Origin: Cohnella xylanilytica
GTDB lineage: Bacteria > Bacillota > Bacilli > Paenibacillales > Paenibacillaceae
Direction of reading: 5' to 3'
NCBI RefSeq assembly: GCF_014212175.1
Contig: NZ_JACJVR010000028.1
Span: forward strand, 1 to 49,847
DNA length: 49,847 nt
Below are positions 37,047 through 44,453 of the stretch, piece after piece. The notes below the pieces were generated by a model. That model worked only from the letters and a program-made list of their open reading frames with translations. It was not told the origin of the DNA and searched no databases. The stretch's first letter is position 1; every line of letters begins with the position of its first letter. A program made the translations under genes and the position numbers.

Positions 37047-37937
37047 TTACGTCATATCCGACTCGTTCTTCTGCAGCCTGAGCTGAATAAGGGTGATGGC
37101 GATGATGCAGACGAACAGAACGAACGAGCCCGCGGCCGCGTAGCCGAAGTTGTTGAATTTGAAGCCGTTCTGGTAGATGAAGAGCGCTACGGACAGCGTG
37201 CCGTCGAGCGGACCGCCTTGAGTCATGACGAAGGGCTCCTCGAAGAACTGCAGCCAGCCGATCATGGTCGTGATGGACACGAAGAAGATGGCGAATCGCA
37301 GCATCGGAATCGTGATGCGCGTCACTTGCTGCCACTGGTTCGCCCCGTCGAGCTGGGCGGCTTCGTAGTAGGACTTCGGAATGCCTTGAAGCGCCGCGAT
37401 GAAAATAATCATGTTGAGCCCGATCGCCTTCCAGAGCGCCAGCAGAATCAAAGACAGCTTGGCGACCGTCGGCTCCGTGAGCCACGGCACGTCGGGCAGC
37501 CCGACCGAGTTCAGAATATAGTTGAACAGGCCGATCGCCGGGTTATACAGGTAGCTCCAGACGACCGCGACGGCGACGATATTGGTCACGGACGGGAGGT
37601 AATAGACGACGCGGAAGGCTTTGAAGATCCGGGACGTGCCCAGGTTGATCAACAAAGCGACGGCAAGCGAGAACAGGATGACCAGCGGCACGCCGATGAT
37701 AACGTAGAAGAGCGTGTTGAAGATCGCCTTCAGGAAGACGGGATCCTTCAGCACCTCCGCGTAATTGGCGAAGCCGATGAACGAGATCGATCGGAAGTTC
37801 GCGAGTCCCCCGAGATCCATATCGGTGAAGCTGATCGCGAGCGCGACCAGAATCGGGACGATGGAGAACAGGGTGAGCAGGATCAAGGTAGGCGCGATGA
37901 ACACATACGGCGCTTGTTTATTCAGGAAACCCTTCAT
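37047..37937 (-). CDS. CUT1 sugar ABC permease, MalF-like
   Basis: This 296-residue permease begins KQAPYVFIAPTLILLTLFSIVPILVAL and carries the contact loop EAAQLDGANQWQQVTRITIPML. FVMTQGGPLDGTLSVALFIYQNGF is characteristic of MalF-type subunits. It lies between the binding protein and the MalG-like subunit, all on the minus strand. Confidence 0.93.
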   Translation of the reverse strand: MKGFLNKQAPYVFIAPTLILLTLFSIVPILVALAISFTDMDLGGLANFRSISFIGFANYAEVLKDPVFLKAIFNTLFYVIIGVPLVILFSLAVALLINLGTSRIFKAFRVVYYLPSVTNIVAVAVVWSYLYNPAIGLFNYILNSVGLPDVPWLTEPTVAKLSLILLALWKAIGLNMIIFIAALQGIPKSYYEAAQLDGANQWQQVTRITIPMLRFAIFFVSITTMIGWLQFFEEPFVMTQGGPLDGTLSVALFIYQNGFKFNNFGYAAAGSFVLFVCIIAITLIQLRLQKNESDMT

Positions 37938-38017
37938 CGGGATATCTCCCTTCTCTCTAGCATGCCGAGGGGACCTGTACGGGAGAGGGCCGGCCTATGC
38001 GGCCGGCCCGCCTCGAC

Positions 38018-39280
38018 TTACTTCATCAGCTTGGCGGCGTCCGCGTTAAAGGCTTCAAGTTCCTTCTTCACGTCCGCGTTGCTGCGATAGATCACTTCGA
38101 AGTGCTTCAGGTAGCTGTCGCTGATTTGCGCCCATTCCGGGATGACCGGCATCGGCTGGGCCGCCTTCAGCTGCTCTCCGATGACCTTGTAGAATTCGTC
38201 GTTCTTCAGTTTGTCATTCTCCCAGGCCGCCGTTGCGGCAGGCAAGGAGCTTGTTTGCTCCATCCATTTCACTTGCGTCTCCGGCTTGCTCATGAAGGCG
38301 ATGAACTTCGCCGCGGCGTCCTTGTTCTTCGAATATTCGAAGATGGACAGGTTCGAGCCGCCCAGGAGCGAGATGTTGTTCTCCTTCTTCGGAAGAACCG
38401 CGATCGTCCACTTGCCGTTAATATCCGGCGCTTGGTCCTGGATCAGCTTGATCATCCAAGGGCCGCTGATGAACATCGGCAGAATGCCTTGCTTGAAGGC
38501 AGGAATAATATCGAGGCCGAGATCCTTCGGAGCGGAGCCGTTCTGGTAGAAGCTGTTGATGTACTGAACCGCCTCGACGAACTTGTCGTCGCTGAAGTTC
38601 GGCTTGCCGTCCTCCGTGAACCAAGTCGCGCCGTTCTGGCGGGAGAACATGAAGCCCAGCGATTGTTCCTTCGGATCGATGCTGATGCCGTATTTGCCAT
38701 CGCCGCGTTTGGCGAGCTTCTGAGCCGCGTCCGACAGCTCTTCCCAGGTTTGCGGAGCCTTGTCGTAACCCGCTTCCTTGAGCAGATCCGTCCGGTAGTA
38801 CAGAACGCGAGTCTCGACGTACCAGGGGGAGCTGACGTATTTGTCGCCGGCCTTCCCCGCCGCGACCGCTCCTTCATAGAAGTTGTCCGGATTCAGCTCC
38901 GGATATTGCCCGACGTAGGGAGCCAGATCCGCGAGCGCGCCCGCTTCGGCGAATTCGGGAATCCAGGACGTCCCCATCTGAATGACGTCCGGGCCCTTCT
39001 TGGAGGCGATCGCCGTCAGCAGCTTATCGTGGCCTTGGTCCCAAGGCAAGGCCTGTACGTTGACCGTAATGTTCGGATTCTCTTTCTTGAACGCTTCCGC
39101 CATCACGGGAAGAGTCTTCGCCTCTTCTCCCATTCCCCAGACGTTAATCGTCACTTTCTCGTCCGCTTTGCCGCCGTTCCCGGCGTTCGCTCCGCCCTCG
39201 GCGTTCTTATTCGCGCCGCATCCCGCGAGCAAGCCCGCGCCGAGAGCGACCGTCGTGATCATGGCAAGTGTTTTTCTCAT
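38018..39280 (-). CDS. extracellular sugar-binding lipoprotein (family 1)
   Basis: This 420-residue protein has signal helix MITTVALGAGLLAGC with lipobox LAGC, then a short Asn/Gly/Ala linker. The family 1 binding fold shows in INVWGMGEEAKTLPVMAEAFKKENPNITV, GTSWIPEFAEAGALADLAPYV and GPWMIKLIQ. As receptor of the operon with the GH94 enzyme it most likely binds beta-1,2-glucooligosaccharides, by analogy with Lin1841 of Listeria innocua. Ligand identity is an inference from context. Confidence 0.92.
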   Translation of the reverse strand: MRKTLAMITTVALGAGLLAGCGANKNAEGGANAGNGGKADEKVTINVWGMGEEAKTLPVMAEAFKKENPNITVNVQALPWDQGHDKLLTAIASKKGPDVIQMGTSWIPEFAEAGALADLAPYVGQYPELNPDNFYEGAVAAGKAGDKYVSSPWYVETRVLYYRTDLLKEAGYDKAPQTWEELSDAAQKLAKRGDGKYGISIDPKEQSLGFMFSRQNGATWFTEDGKPNFSDDKFVEAVQYINSFYQNGSAPKDLGLDIIPAFKQGILPMFISGPWMIKLIQDQAPDINGKWTIAVLPKKENNISLLGGSNLSIFEYSKNKDAAAKFIAFMSKPETQVKWMEQTSSLPAATAAWENDKLKNDEFYKVIGEQLKAAQPMPVIPEWAQISDSYLKHFEVIYRSNADVKKELEAFNADAAKLMK

Positions 39281-39476
39281 ACCGAAACCCCTCTCATGGA
39301 TCGTTAGTCGATGTGCTTGTTACAGCCATTCTTAATCGGTCATGAATGATTCCAATTTTTCGGGCCGCCTGCTTGCGTCCGCTGGCCTAAAGATTTCAGG
39401 CTTAGAATCTCCCTCCCCCTCCCTTTCAATCCTTGTTCCGGTAAAACGAATGAATTACGCGAAGTCCATGCACGGT

Positions 39477-39616
39477 GAAACGTTTCGATTTTAACGAAAA
39501 AAATAATGGATGCGAAAATCTATGTCTATCAACGCCTTTTGAAACGTTTCGATTTCGATTATAGACCACTTTGAAATCGCATTCAAGAGGTTAATTTTAA
39601 AAAATCGAAACGTTTT
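39477..39616. promoter_or_regulatory. three LacI-type operators upstream of the sugar operon
   Basis: GAAACGTTTC occurs perfectly at 39477-39486 and 39541-39550, and as GAAACGTTTT at 39607-39616, each next to GAT/ATC flanks. Spacings are 64 and 66 bp, close to six helical turns, which would allow looping. The pattern does not fit the CcpA cre consensus well, so the adjacent LacI protein (31596) is the likely binder. Confidence 0.7.
39558..39586 (-). promoter_or_regulatory. promoter of the sugar importer-GH94 operon
   Basis: On the minus strand TTGAAT (39586-39581) and TATAAT (39563-39558) are 17 bp apart. The central GAAACGTTTC operator (39541-39550) covers the expected start site, a classic repressed arrangement. 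The leader to the ATG at 39280 is about 270 nt and holds another operator but no recognised riboswitch. Confidence 0.7.
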
Positions 39617-39824
39617 TATATTTTTAAATAAACGAACCCGGCGCAATTGAAACGCATCGCCCAATCCTTCACGCTGCCCAGTTGAAGGCTCGCCACGAAG
39701 TGCCGCTCAGTCTTTTATCGCTCTCGCCAGCTCGCGTTCGGGACTTCACCCTGAAAATGACGCCCATGCTGGGCGGCGCTTGCCCTGGCTCAAGGAAGCC
39801 CGCCAAGCAACCAACTTCCATCAA

Positions 39825-39869
39825 CAAAAAAAGACCCCTATAGAGACACAAAAGGTCTACTTAAGGGTC
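39825..39869 (-). terminator. intrinsic terminator after the RNA methyltransferase gene
   Basis: On the minus strand GACCC, an inner AGAC/GTCT stem and GGGTC are followed by TTTTTTTG. It lies 31 nt after the stop at 39900. The 39617-39824 stretch between this and the operators holds no supported gene. Confidence 0.7.
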
Positions 39870-39899
39870 CGTCTCATCAAATAGCTCTTGACTCTGGAT

Positions 39900-40733
39900 C
39901 TAAGCGTTCAATCCAAGAAAAATCCGCTGCCGCTGAGCCTCGAACAGGAGCACCGTCGCGGCCATCGCGACGTTGAGCGACTCGGCCTTGCCGGTCATCG
40001 GAATGATGATCGGCCGGTCGACGAGAGCGTTGACCGCCGGAGAGAGGCCGCTCCCCTCGTTGCCGAACAGAAGCCACGCGTCCCCTCCCGACAGGTCGCA
40101 GTCGTAGCAGCTCGCCGTCGCCTGAAGGCTCGTCCCGTACAGCGTCGCCCCGCGGGCTCGCGCTTCCGGCAGCAGCTCCGCCAAGTCCGCCTCCCGGACC
40201 GGCACGTGGAACAGCGCGCCCATCGTCGAGCGAAGCGTCTTGGCGTTGTACAGATCGGCCGTCCCCTTGCCGAGCACGACGGCTCGGGCTCCGCTCGCCG
40301 CGGCGCTGCGGACGATCGTGCCGACGTTGCCGGGATCCTGCACGCCGTCGAGCACGACGACCGGGCCGGCCGACGCGGCCGCCTCGAACAGGGCTTCCTT
40401 CTCGAGCGGAAGCTTCTTCGCCACCGCGAACACGGGCTGCGGCGTCTCGGTCTCGCTGCACTTGGCGATAACGTCCGGGGACGCCGGAATCCAGGCCGCT
40501 CCCCCCGCGTCTTCTCTCTCCGCGTAAGGCAGCAGCTCCGCGGGAATGCCGATCCCCTCGTCGAAGACGACGCATTCGACCGGCCAGCCGGCCGCCAGAG
40601 CTTCCGCCGTCAGATGAATGCCCTCGAGCTTGAAGCGCCCTTCCTTCTCCCGGTGCTTCCGCTCCGACAGCTTCGCCCAGCCTTTGACCCTCGGGTTGGC
40701 CACGGAAGTGATCGCTTGCTCAAGGCTCCGCAT
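39900..40733 (-). CDS. TrmH/SpoU-family RNA 2'-O-methyltransferase
   Basis: This 277-residue SPOUT methyltransferase has an N-terminal RNA-binding segment (SVANPRVKGWAKLSERKHREKEGRFKLEG). The knotted catalytic domain shows DGVQDPGNVGTIVRSAAASG (motif 1), LLFGNEGSGLSP (motif 2) and IPMTGKAESLNVAMAATVLLFE (motif 3). Such enzymes methylate rRNA or tRNA ribose from S-adenosylmethionine. The specific site is not deducible; YsgA/RlmB-like members are the nearest type. The ATG lies 14 nt inside the end of the upstream ktrA-like gene, so the two are coupled. Confidence 0.92.
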   Translation of the reverse strand: MRSLEQAITSVANPRVKGWAKLSERKHREKEGRFKLEGIHLTAEALAAGWPVECVVFDEGIGIPAELLPYAEREDAGGAAWIPASPDVIAKCSETETPQPVFAVAKKLPLEKEALFEAAASAGPVVVLDGVQDPGNVGTIVRSAAASGARAVVLGKGTADLYNAKTLRSTMGALFHVPVREADLAELLPEARARGATLYGTSLQATASCYDCDLSGGDAWLLFGNEGSGLSPAVNALVDRPIIIPMTGKAESLNVAMAATVLLFEAQRQRIFLGLNA

Positions 40734-41385
40734 ACGCTTGTTCCATTCGCGTCAATTGGTCGTTGCGCCCGACGATGACGAGGATGTCGTTCTGCCTGAG
40801 CGTCTCGTTCGCCGGGAAGGAGATGTTCATCTCGTCCCCTCGCTTCACGGCCAGAACGTTGCACCCGTACTTCGCCCGGATGTCGAGCTGCTTCAGGCTC
40901 TTCCCGAACATCGCCGAAGGAAGCTTCATCTCGACGATGCTGTAATCGCTGGACAGCTCGATATGCTCGAGGATGTTCGGCGAGATCAGATGATGCGCGA
41001 CGCGAAGGCCCATATCCCGTTCCGGGTACACGACCTTGTCGGCCCCGATCTTGTTCAGCACTTTGCCGTGCAGCTCCGTCTGCGCCTTGACGATAATCTG
41101 GGGGACGCCGAGATCCTTCAGAATCAGGGTCGTCAGGATGCTGGCCTGGATGTCCTGTCCGATCGCGACGACGACGACGTCGAAGTTGCGGATGCCGAGC
41201 GCGCGCATCGCCTCTTCGTCCGTAGAGTCGGCGGATACCGCGTGCGTTACGGCGTTGGCGACCTCCTGCACCCGGTCGCTGTCGTCGTCGATGGCCAGCA
41301 CCTCATATCCCATCTCGGACAGGAAGCGGGCCACGCTCGAGCCGAACCGGCCAAGCCCGATTACCGCGAATTGTTTTTTAGCCAT
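40720..41385 (-). CDS. ktrA: KtrA-type potassium channel regulatory subunit (RCK/TrkA-N)
   Basis: This 221-residue cytoplasmic protein has an N-terminal RCK Rossmann domain (FAVIGLGRFGSSVARFL, acidic AIDDDSDRV for nucleotide binding) and a C-terminal RCK_C domain from about 140. It gates a KtrB/KtrD potassium-translocating subunit in response to ATP/ADP and c-di-AMP, as known for B. subtilis KtrA/KtrC. No membrane subunit is encoded in the window. TATAAT on the minus strand (41435-41430) is a good -10. Whether it is the KtrA or the KtrC type cannot be settled here. Confidence 0.9.
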   Translation of the reverse strand: MAKKQFAVIGLGRFGSSVARFLSEMGYEVLAIDDDSDRVQEVANAVTHAVSADSTDEEAMRALGIRNFDVVVVAIGQDIQASILTTLILKDLGVPQIIVKAQTELHGKVLNKIGADKVVYPERDMGLRVAHHLISPNILEHIELSSDYSIVEMKLPSAMFGKSLKQLDIRAKYGCNVLAVKRGDEMNISFPANETLRQNDILVIVGRNDQLTRMEQAYAEP

Positions 41386-41544
41386 GAGCTTGCTTGGTTA
41401 CCCCTTTCGCCGAGGACTGAATTGCTTCCATTATAACACAATGCCCCGAGCGAAGCGTCCCGCGGCATAGCCGGCGGGACGCCAGGGAATTCTACTCGAA
41501 GGCTGCCCCAAACCGGGCATCGAAGGATAAAGGAGGTTTGTCCC

Positions 41545-41769
41545 TTGACCGTCACGATGAGCTTGCGGGAAGCCATTATTCATCGGGTGGAAGACAAGAA
41601 CGGCGACGAATTGCGCGAGATTATCGAGGATTCCATCGGCAATGCCGAAGTGACGCTTCCCGGACTCGGCGTTCTGTTCGAGATCATCTGGCAGAACAGC
41701 CCCGAAGAGGAGCGCAATCGCATGGTGGACGCCCTTCACCGGCAAGTTCACAAGGACGCTTCTTCGTAA
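41545..41769 (+). CDS. sspI: small acid-soluble spore protein I
   Basis: This 74-residue protein matches SspI over its full length: SLREAIIHRVEDKNGDELREIIEDSI and VTLPGLGVLFEIIWQNSPEEERNRMVDALH. It is a minor spore-core protein made in the forespore, normally under sigma G. The TTG start has AAAGGAGG 8 nt upstream; an ATG four codons later is possible. It shows that the organism forms endospores. Its 3' end overlaps the convergent phnM stop by 22 nt. Confidence 0.93.
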   Translation: MTVTMSLREAIIHRVEDKNGDELREIIEDSIGNAEVTLPGLGVLFEIIWQNSPEEERNRMVDALHRQVHKDASS

Positions 41770-42932
41770 TCCCGCGCGGACTGCACGAGCGTTCCGTTCG
41801 CCACGGTATCGGCGACGACCGGATAGCCCTGCAGCTTGCGGACGACGAGCAAATCGGCTTGTTTGCCAACTTCGAGCGAACCGATCTCGGCATCCAATCC
41901 GAGCGCTTGCGCCGGACGAAGCGACGCCAAGGCTGCGGCCGACGCGAGCGGCATTCCTTCGCTCTCCAGAGAGAACACCGCTTGAAGCATGGAGGCGGGA
42001 TGGTAGTCGGAGCACAGAATGTCCGCCGCCCCCGCCCGGATCGCTTCGAACGCGGACATGTTGCGGTCGTGGGAGCCTCCGCGCACGACGTTGGGCGCTC
42101 CCACGCATACATGCAAGCCCCGCTCCCGCGCATAGGCCGCCGTATCGAGGTTAAGCGGGAACTCGACGACGCTCGCCCCGATCGCCGCGGACCGGTCCAC
42201 CAATTCGCGCGAATCGTCGTCATGCGACGCGATCGCGATTCCCCTGCCAGCCGCTTCGCCGGCGAGAGCCCGCAGCGCCTCCCAATCGACTCGCGCCCGC
42301 CGCTCCTCCAGCTCGGCGACGATCTGCGCCACTTCCTCGATTCCGACCCCCTGGTTCTTCATCACGTATCGCTCGAACGCGCCCGGCCGGCTGTACTGCC
42401 CGACTCCGGGGGCATGGTCCATGAACGACAAATAGTCGATCAAGCCCTCCCGAATCAGGCGCTGCGCGAGCGGCATTCCGGTTAAGTACGACACTTCGTA
42501 TCTCAAGTGCACCCGGTGGCGGATCATCGCCCGTTCCCTGCGGCTCTCCGCGATATAGCGAATAAGCTTCTCCATCAGCTCTTCCCCGCGAATGCTCAGC
42601 CCGACCCCGAGGGAGAGCGAGTGGAACATCGTCGTAATCCCGTGCAGCGCGAGCTTCCTCTCGAATTGCAGGAAGGCCATTCCGATGGGGAACAGCGCGT
42701 TCGGCCGGGGCTCGACCTCCTTCTCGATCGCGTCGCAGTGGATGTCGACGAGGCCCGGCAGCACCCACGCGCCTTCCGCGTCGATGACGCGATCGCCGGA
42801 TTCGGCCCACGTCGCCGCGGCTCCCTTCTCGATCGCCTTGATGCGGCCGTTCTCCGCCAGCAGGTCCGCTTCCATAACGCCCGCCGGCCCGACGACAAGC
42901 CCGCCTTTTACAATCAGTCTCCGTCTGCTCAC
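41748..42932 (-). CDS. phnM: PhnM-type alpha-D-ribose 1-methylphosphonate 5-triphosphate diphosphatase
   Basis: This 394-residue member of the amidohydrolase superfamily has the PhnM metal-site motif LVDIHCDAIEKEVEPRP, LSLGVGLSIRG, YLSFMDHAPGVGQY, ASHDDD, and GAPNVVRGGSHDRNMSAFEAI with CSDYHPASML. PhnM removes pyrophosphate in the C-P lyase pathway that degrades phosphonates. No other phn gene is present nearby. The GTG start is weakly supported; TTGTCT, 18 bp and TAAAAT upstream could be its promoter. Confidence 0.9.
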   Translation of the reverse strand: MSRRRLIVKGGLVVGPAGVMEADLLAENGRIKAIEKGAAATWAESGDRVIDAEGAWVLPGLVDIHCDAIEKEVEPRPNALFPIGMAFLQFERKLALHGITTMFHSLSLGVGLSIRGEELMEKLIRYIAESRRERAMIRHRVHLRYEVSYLTGMPLAQRLIREGLIDYLSFMDHAPGVGQYSRPGAFERYVMKNQGVGIEEVAQIVAELEERRARVDWEALRALAGEAAGRGIAIASHDDDSRELVDRSAAIGASVVEFPLNLDTAAYARERGLHVCVGAPNVVRGGSHDRNMSAFEAIRAGAADILCSDYHPASMLQAVFSLESEGMPLASAAALASLRPAQALGLDAEIGSLEVGKQADLLVVRKLQGYPVVADTVANGTLVQSARDYEEASL

Positions 42933-43103
42933 AACCCGTCGCCCGCTTCCCCGTTAAGTTTACGTTCATTTTACAATGAGCGCGGGCCGACAGACAATGC
43001 AGGGAGATTGGAAGCCGAAGGAGCCTCGGGAGCCCGCAATCGGAATAACCCTCGGCTATTCAGGAATACTACACGGCGAATCGGCCTATCTCCCGGAGGA
43101 GCT

Positions 43104-43901
43104 ATGGATAATTACCGGAATATCGATAATAAATTCCGTCGTTATAAAGCCCATGTAAGCATTGGCGGGACGACGCAGTTCCATCTTCGGAATCCTTATG
43201 CCATCGCCTGGTGGTCGGCAGCCTTTCCCGGCTTCGGCCATCTGTTGCTTAGCAAATATTTGCGCGGCCTGGCTCTTTTCATCTGGGAAGTCATCGTGAA
43301 TTATAACGCCAAAATCAACCTCGCAATGGTTCATTCCTTCTGCGGCAATATCGAACAGGCAAAAGAAGCTCTGGATGTCAGGTGGATGTTGATGTATATC
43401 CCCGTGTACTTATTCGGGATCTGGGACAGCTACCGAACCTGCATGGATATGAACAAAGTGTATTTGCTCTCCGAGAGGGAAGACGCTCCGTTCAATTCCT
43501 TCTCGATCGGCGCGCTCGAGATCAACTACTTGGACAAGAGGCAGCCCGTCATGTCCGTCATCTGGTCGCTCTTCATGCCGGGCCTTGGCCAATTGCACAT
43601 TCACCGGCTATTAACGGCCTTTTTCGCCTTGGTCTGGACGATCGTGTTTTTATATTTCTCCAAGACGCTTGTCGCCGTTCACCATCTGTTCCTCGGGAAT
43701 ATCTCGAGAGCGACGGCGGTATTGGATAAGCAGTGGCTTATGTATATGCCTTCCATGTGGGGGTTTGCCGTTTACGATTCATATATGAACACGGTCGAGA
43801 ACAACAAGCTCTTCGACAGCGAACAGAAGAACTATCTCATTAAGCATTTTCAAAGACCCGGCTTTCGAATCAAAAAGGAAACGCGGTGCGACGATCTATG
43901 A
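43104..43901 (+). CDS. membrane protein of unknown function with internal duplication
   Basis: This 265-residue protein starts MDNYRNIDNKFRRY, with CGGAGGAG just before the ATG. Two similar halves are visible. The first has AAFPGFGHLLLSKYLRGLAL, then NIEQAKEALDVRWMLMYIPV and IWDSYRTCMDMNKVYL. The second has SLFMPGLGQLHIHRLLTAFF, then NISRATAVLDKQWLMYMPS and VYDSYMNTVENNKLF. The PGxG-x-L element resembles TM2-type membrane hairpins. Each half has two or three hydrophobic segments. I cannot assign a function. It overlaps the next gene, so the two probably act together. Confidence 0.82.
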   Translation: MDNYRNIDNKFRRYKAHVSIGGTTQFHLRNPYAIAWWSAAFPGFGHLLLSKYLRGLALFIWEVIVNYNAKINLAMVHSFCGNIEQAKEALDVRWMLMYIPVYLFGIWDSYRTCMDMNKVYLLSEREDAPFNSFSIGALEINYLDKRQPVMSVIWSLFMPGLGQLHIHRLLTAFFALVWTIVFLYFSKTLVAVHHLFLGNISRATAVLDKQWLMYMPSMWGFAVYDSYMNTVENNKLFDSEQKNYLIKHFQRPGFRIKKETRCDDL

Positions 43902-44359
43902 TTCAAATCTTCTCGGCCTTCGAACATTCGGTCCATCTGGAATTGGCGATCAGCTCGCTGGAGAAGAACGGGATCGGCAAGGACGCCATGTACGCCGTCC
44001 CCTTGACGCTTCGCCGGAACGACCGGAGATTGTTCGATTCGCTTCACCGCTCGGACGGAATCTCGCTCCTTAGTACGGGAGCGGCATTGGGGACCGCCTT
44101 CGCCGTCGTCGGCGCCAGCGTCGGATTCAAGCTCGCATGGGGGCCTATCTATTGGGGACTGATCGGAACGACGCTCGGTTTTCTATTGGGGTTCTTGATC
44201 GACCTTTTTTACTACAAGGTCGTTAAGAAGCAACGGCGCTTATTAAGGGGGAAAAATCCGGATGTCATTTTTATCGTGGAATGCGAGGAGACGAAGGGAG
44301 ATCTCGTGGAGGAGATTCTATGGCATCACTTCGCGCTAGGGACGGCACGAATCCGATAA
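43886..44359 (+). CDS. small two-helix membrane protein of unknown function
   Basis: This 157-residue protein starts from GTG 43886, with AAAAAGGA 6 nt upstream and 16 nt inside the preceding gene; an ATG at 43898 lacks a ribosome binding site. A soluble N-terminal part (IQIFSAFEHSVHLELAISSLEKNGI) looks like a small alpha/beta domain. It is followed by two glycine-rich membrane helices (about 62-110, GTAFAVVGASVGF and GLIGTTLGFLLGFLIDL) and a basic then acidic C-terminus. The layout resembles general-stress membrane proteins with glycine zippers. The function is unknown. Confidence 0.78.
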   Translation: MRRSMIQIFSAFEHSVHLELAISSLEKNGIGKDAMYAVPLTLRRNDRRLFDSLHRSDGISLLSTGAALGTAFAVVGASVGFKLAWGPIYWGLIGTTLGFLLGFLIDLFYYKVVKKQRRLLRGKNPDVIFIVECEETKGDLVEEILWHHFALGTARIR

Positions 44360-44369
44360 GCGGAGTAAT

Positions 44370-44423
44370 AGGGCGAACGCCGCCCGGAACGCCATCCATC
44401 GCCGTCCCGCCGCCGTTCGCCCT
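44370..44423. terminator. bidirectional terminator-like hairpin
   Basis: AGGGCGAACG (44370-44379) and CGTTCGCCCT (44414-44423) form a perfect 10-bp stem with a long C-rich loop. It lies between convergent stop codons. A T-run is lacking, so the efficiency is uncertain. Confidence 0.5.
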
Positions 44424-44453
44424 TGCCCCATCGTTCTTCCCTGTTTACTTCTC

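Noticed and set aside
39541..39550. GAAACGTTTC considered as a CcpA cre site
   Set aside because: The central CG is displaced relative to the cre consensus, and a dedicated LacI gene belongs to the same locus.
39669..39851. 60-codon minus-strand open frame downstream of the RNA methyltransferase
   Set aside because: Its start lies inside the terminator hairpin, it has no ribosome binding site and it resembles no family I know.
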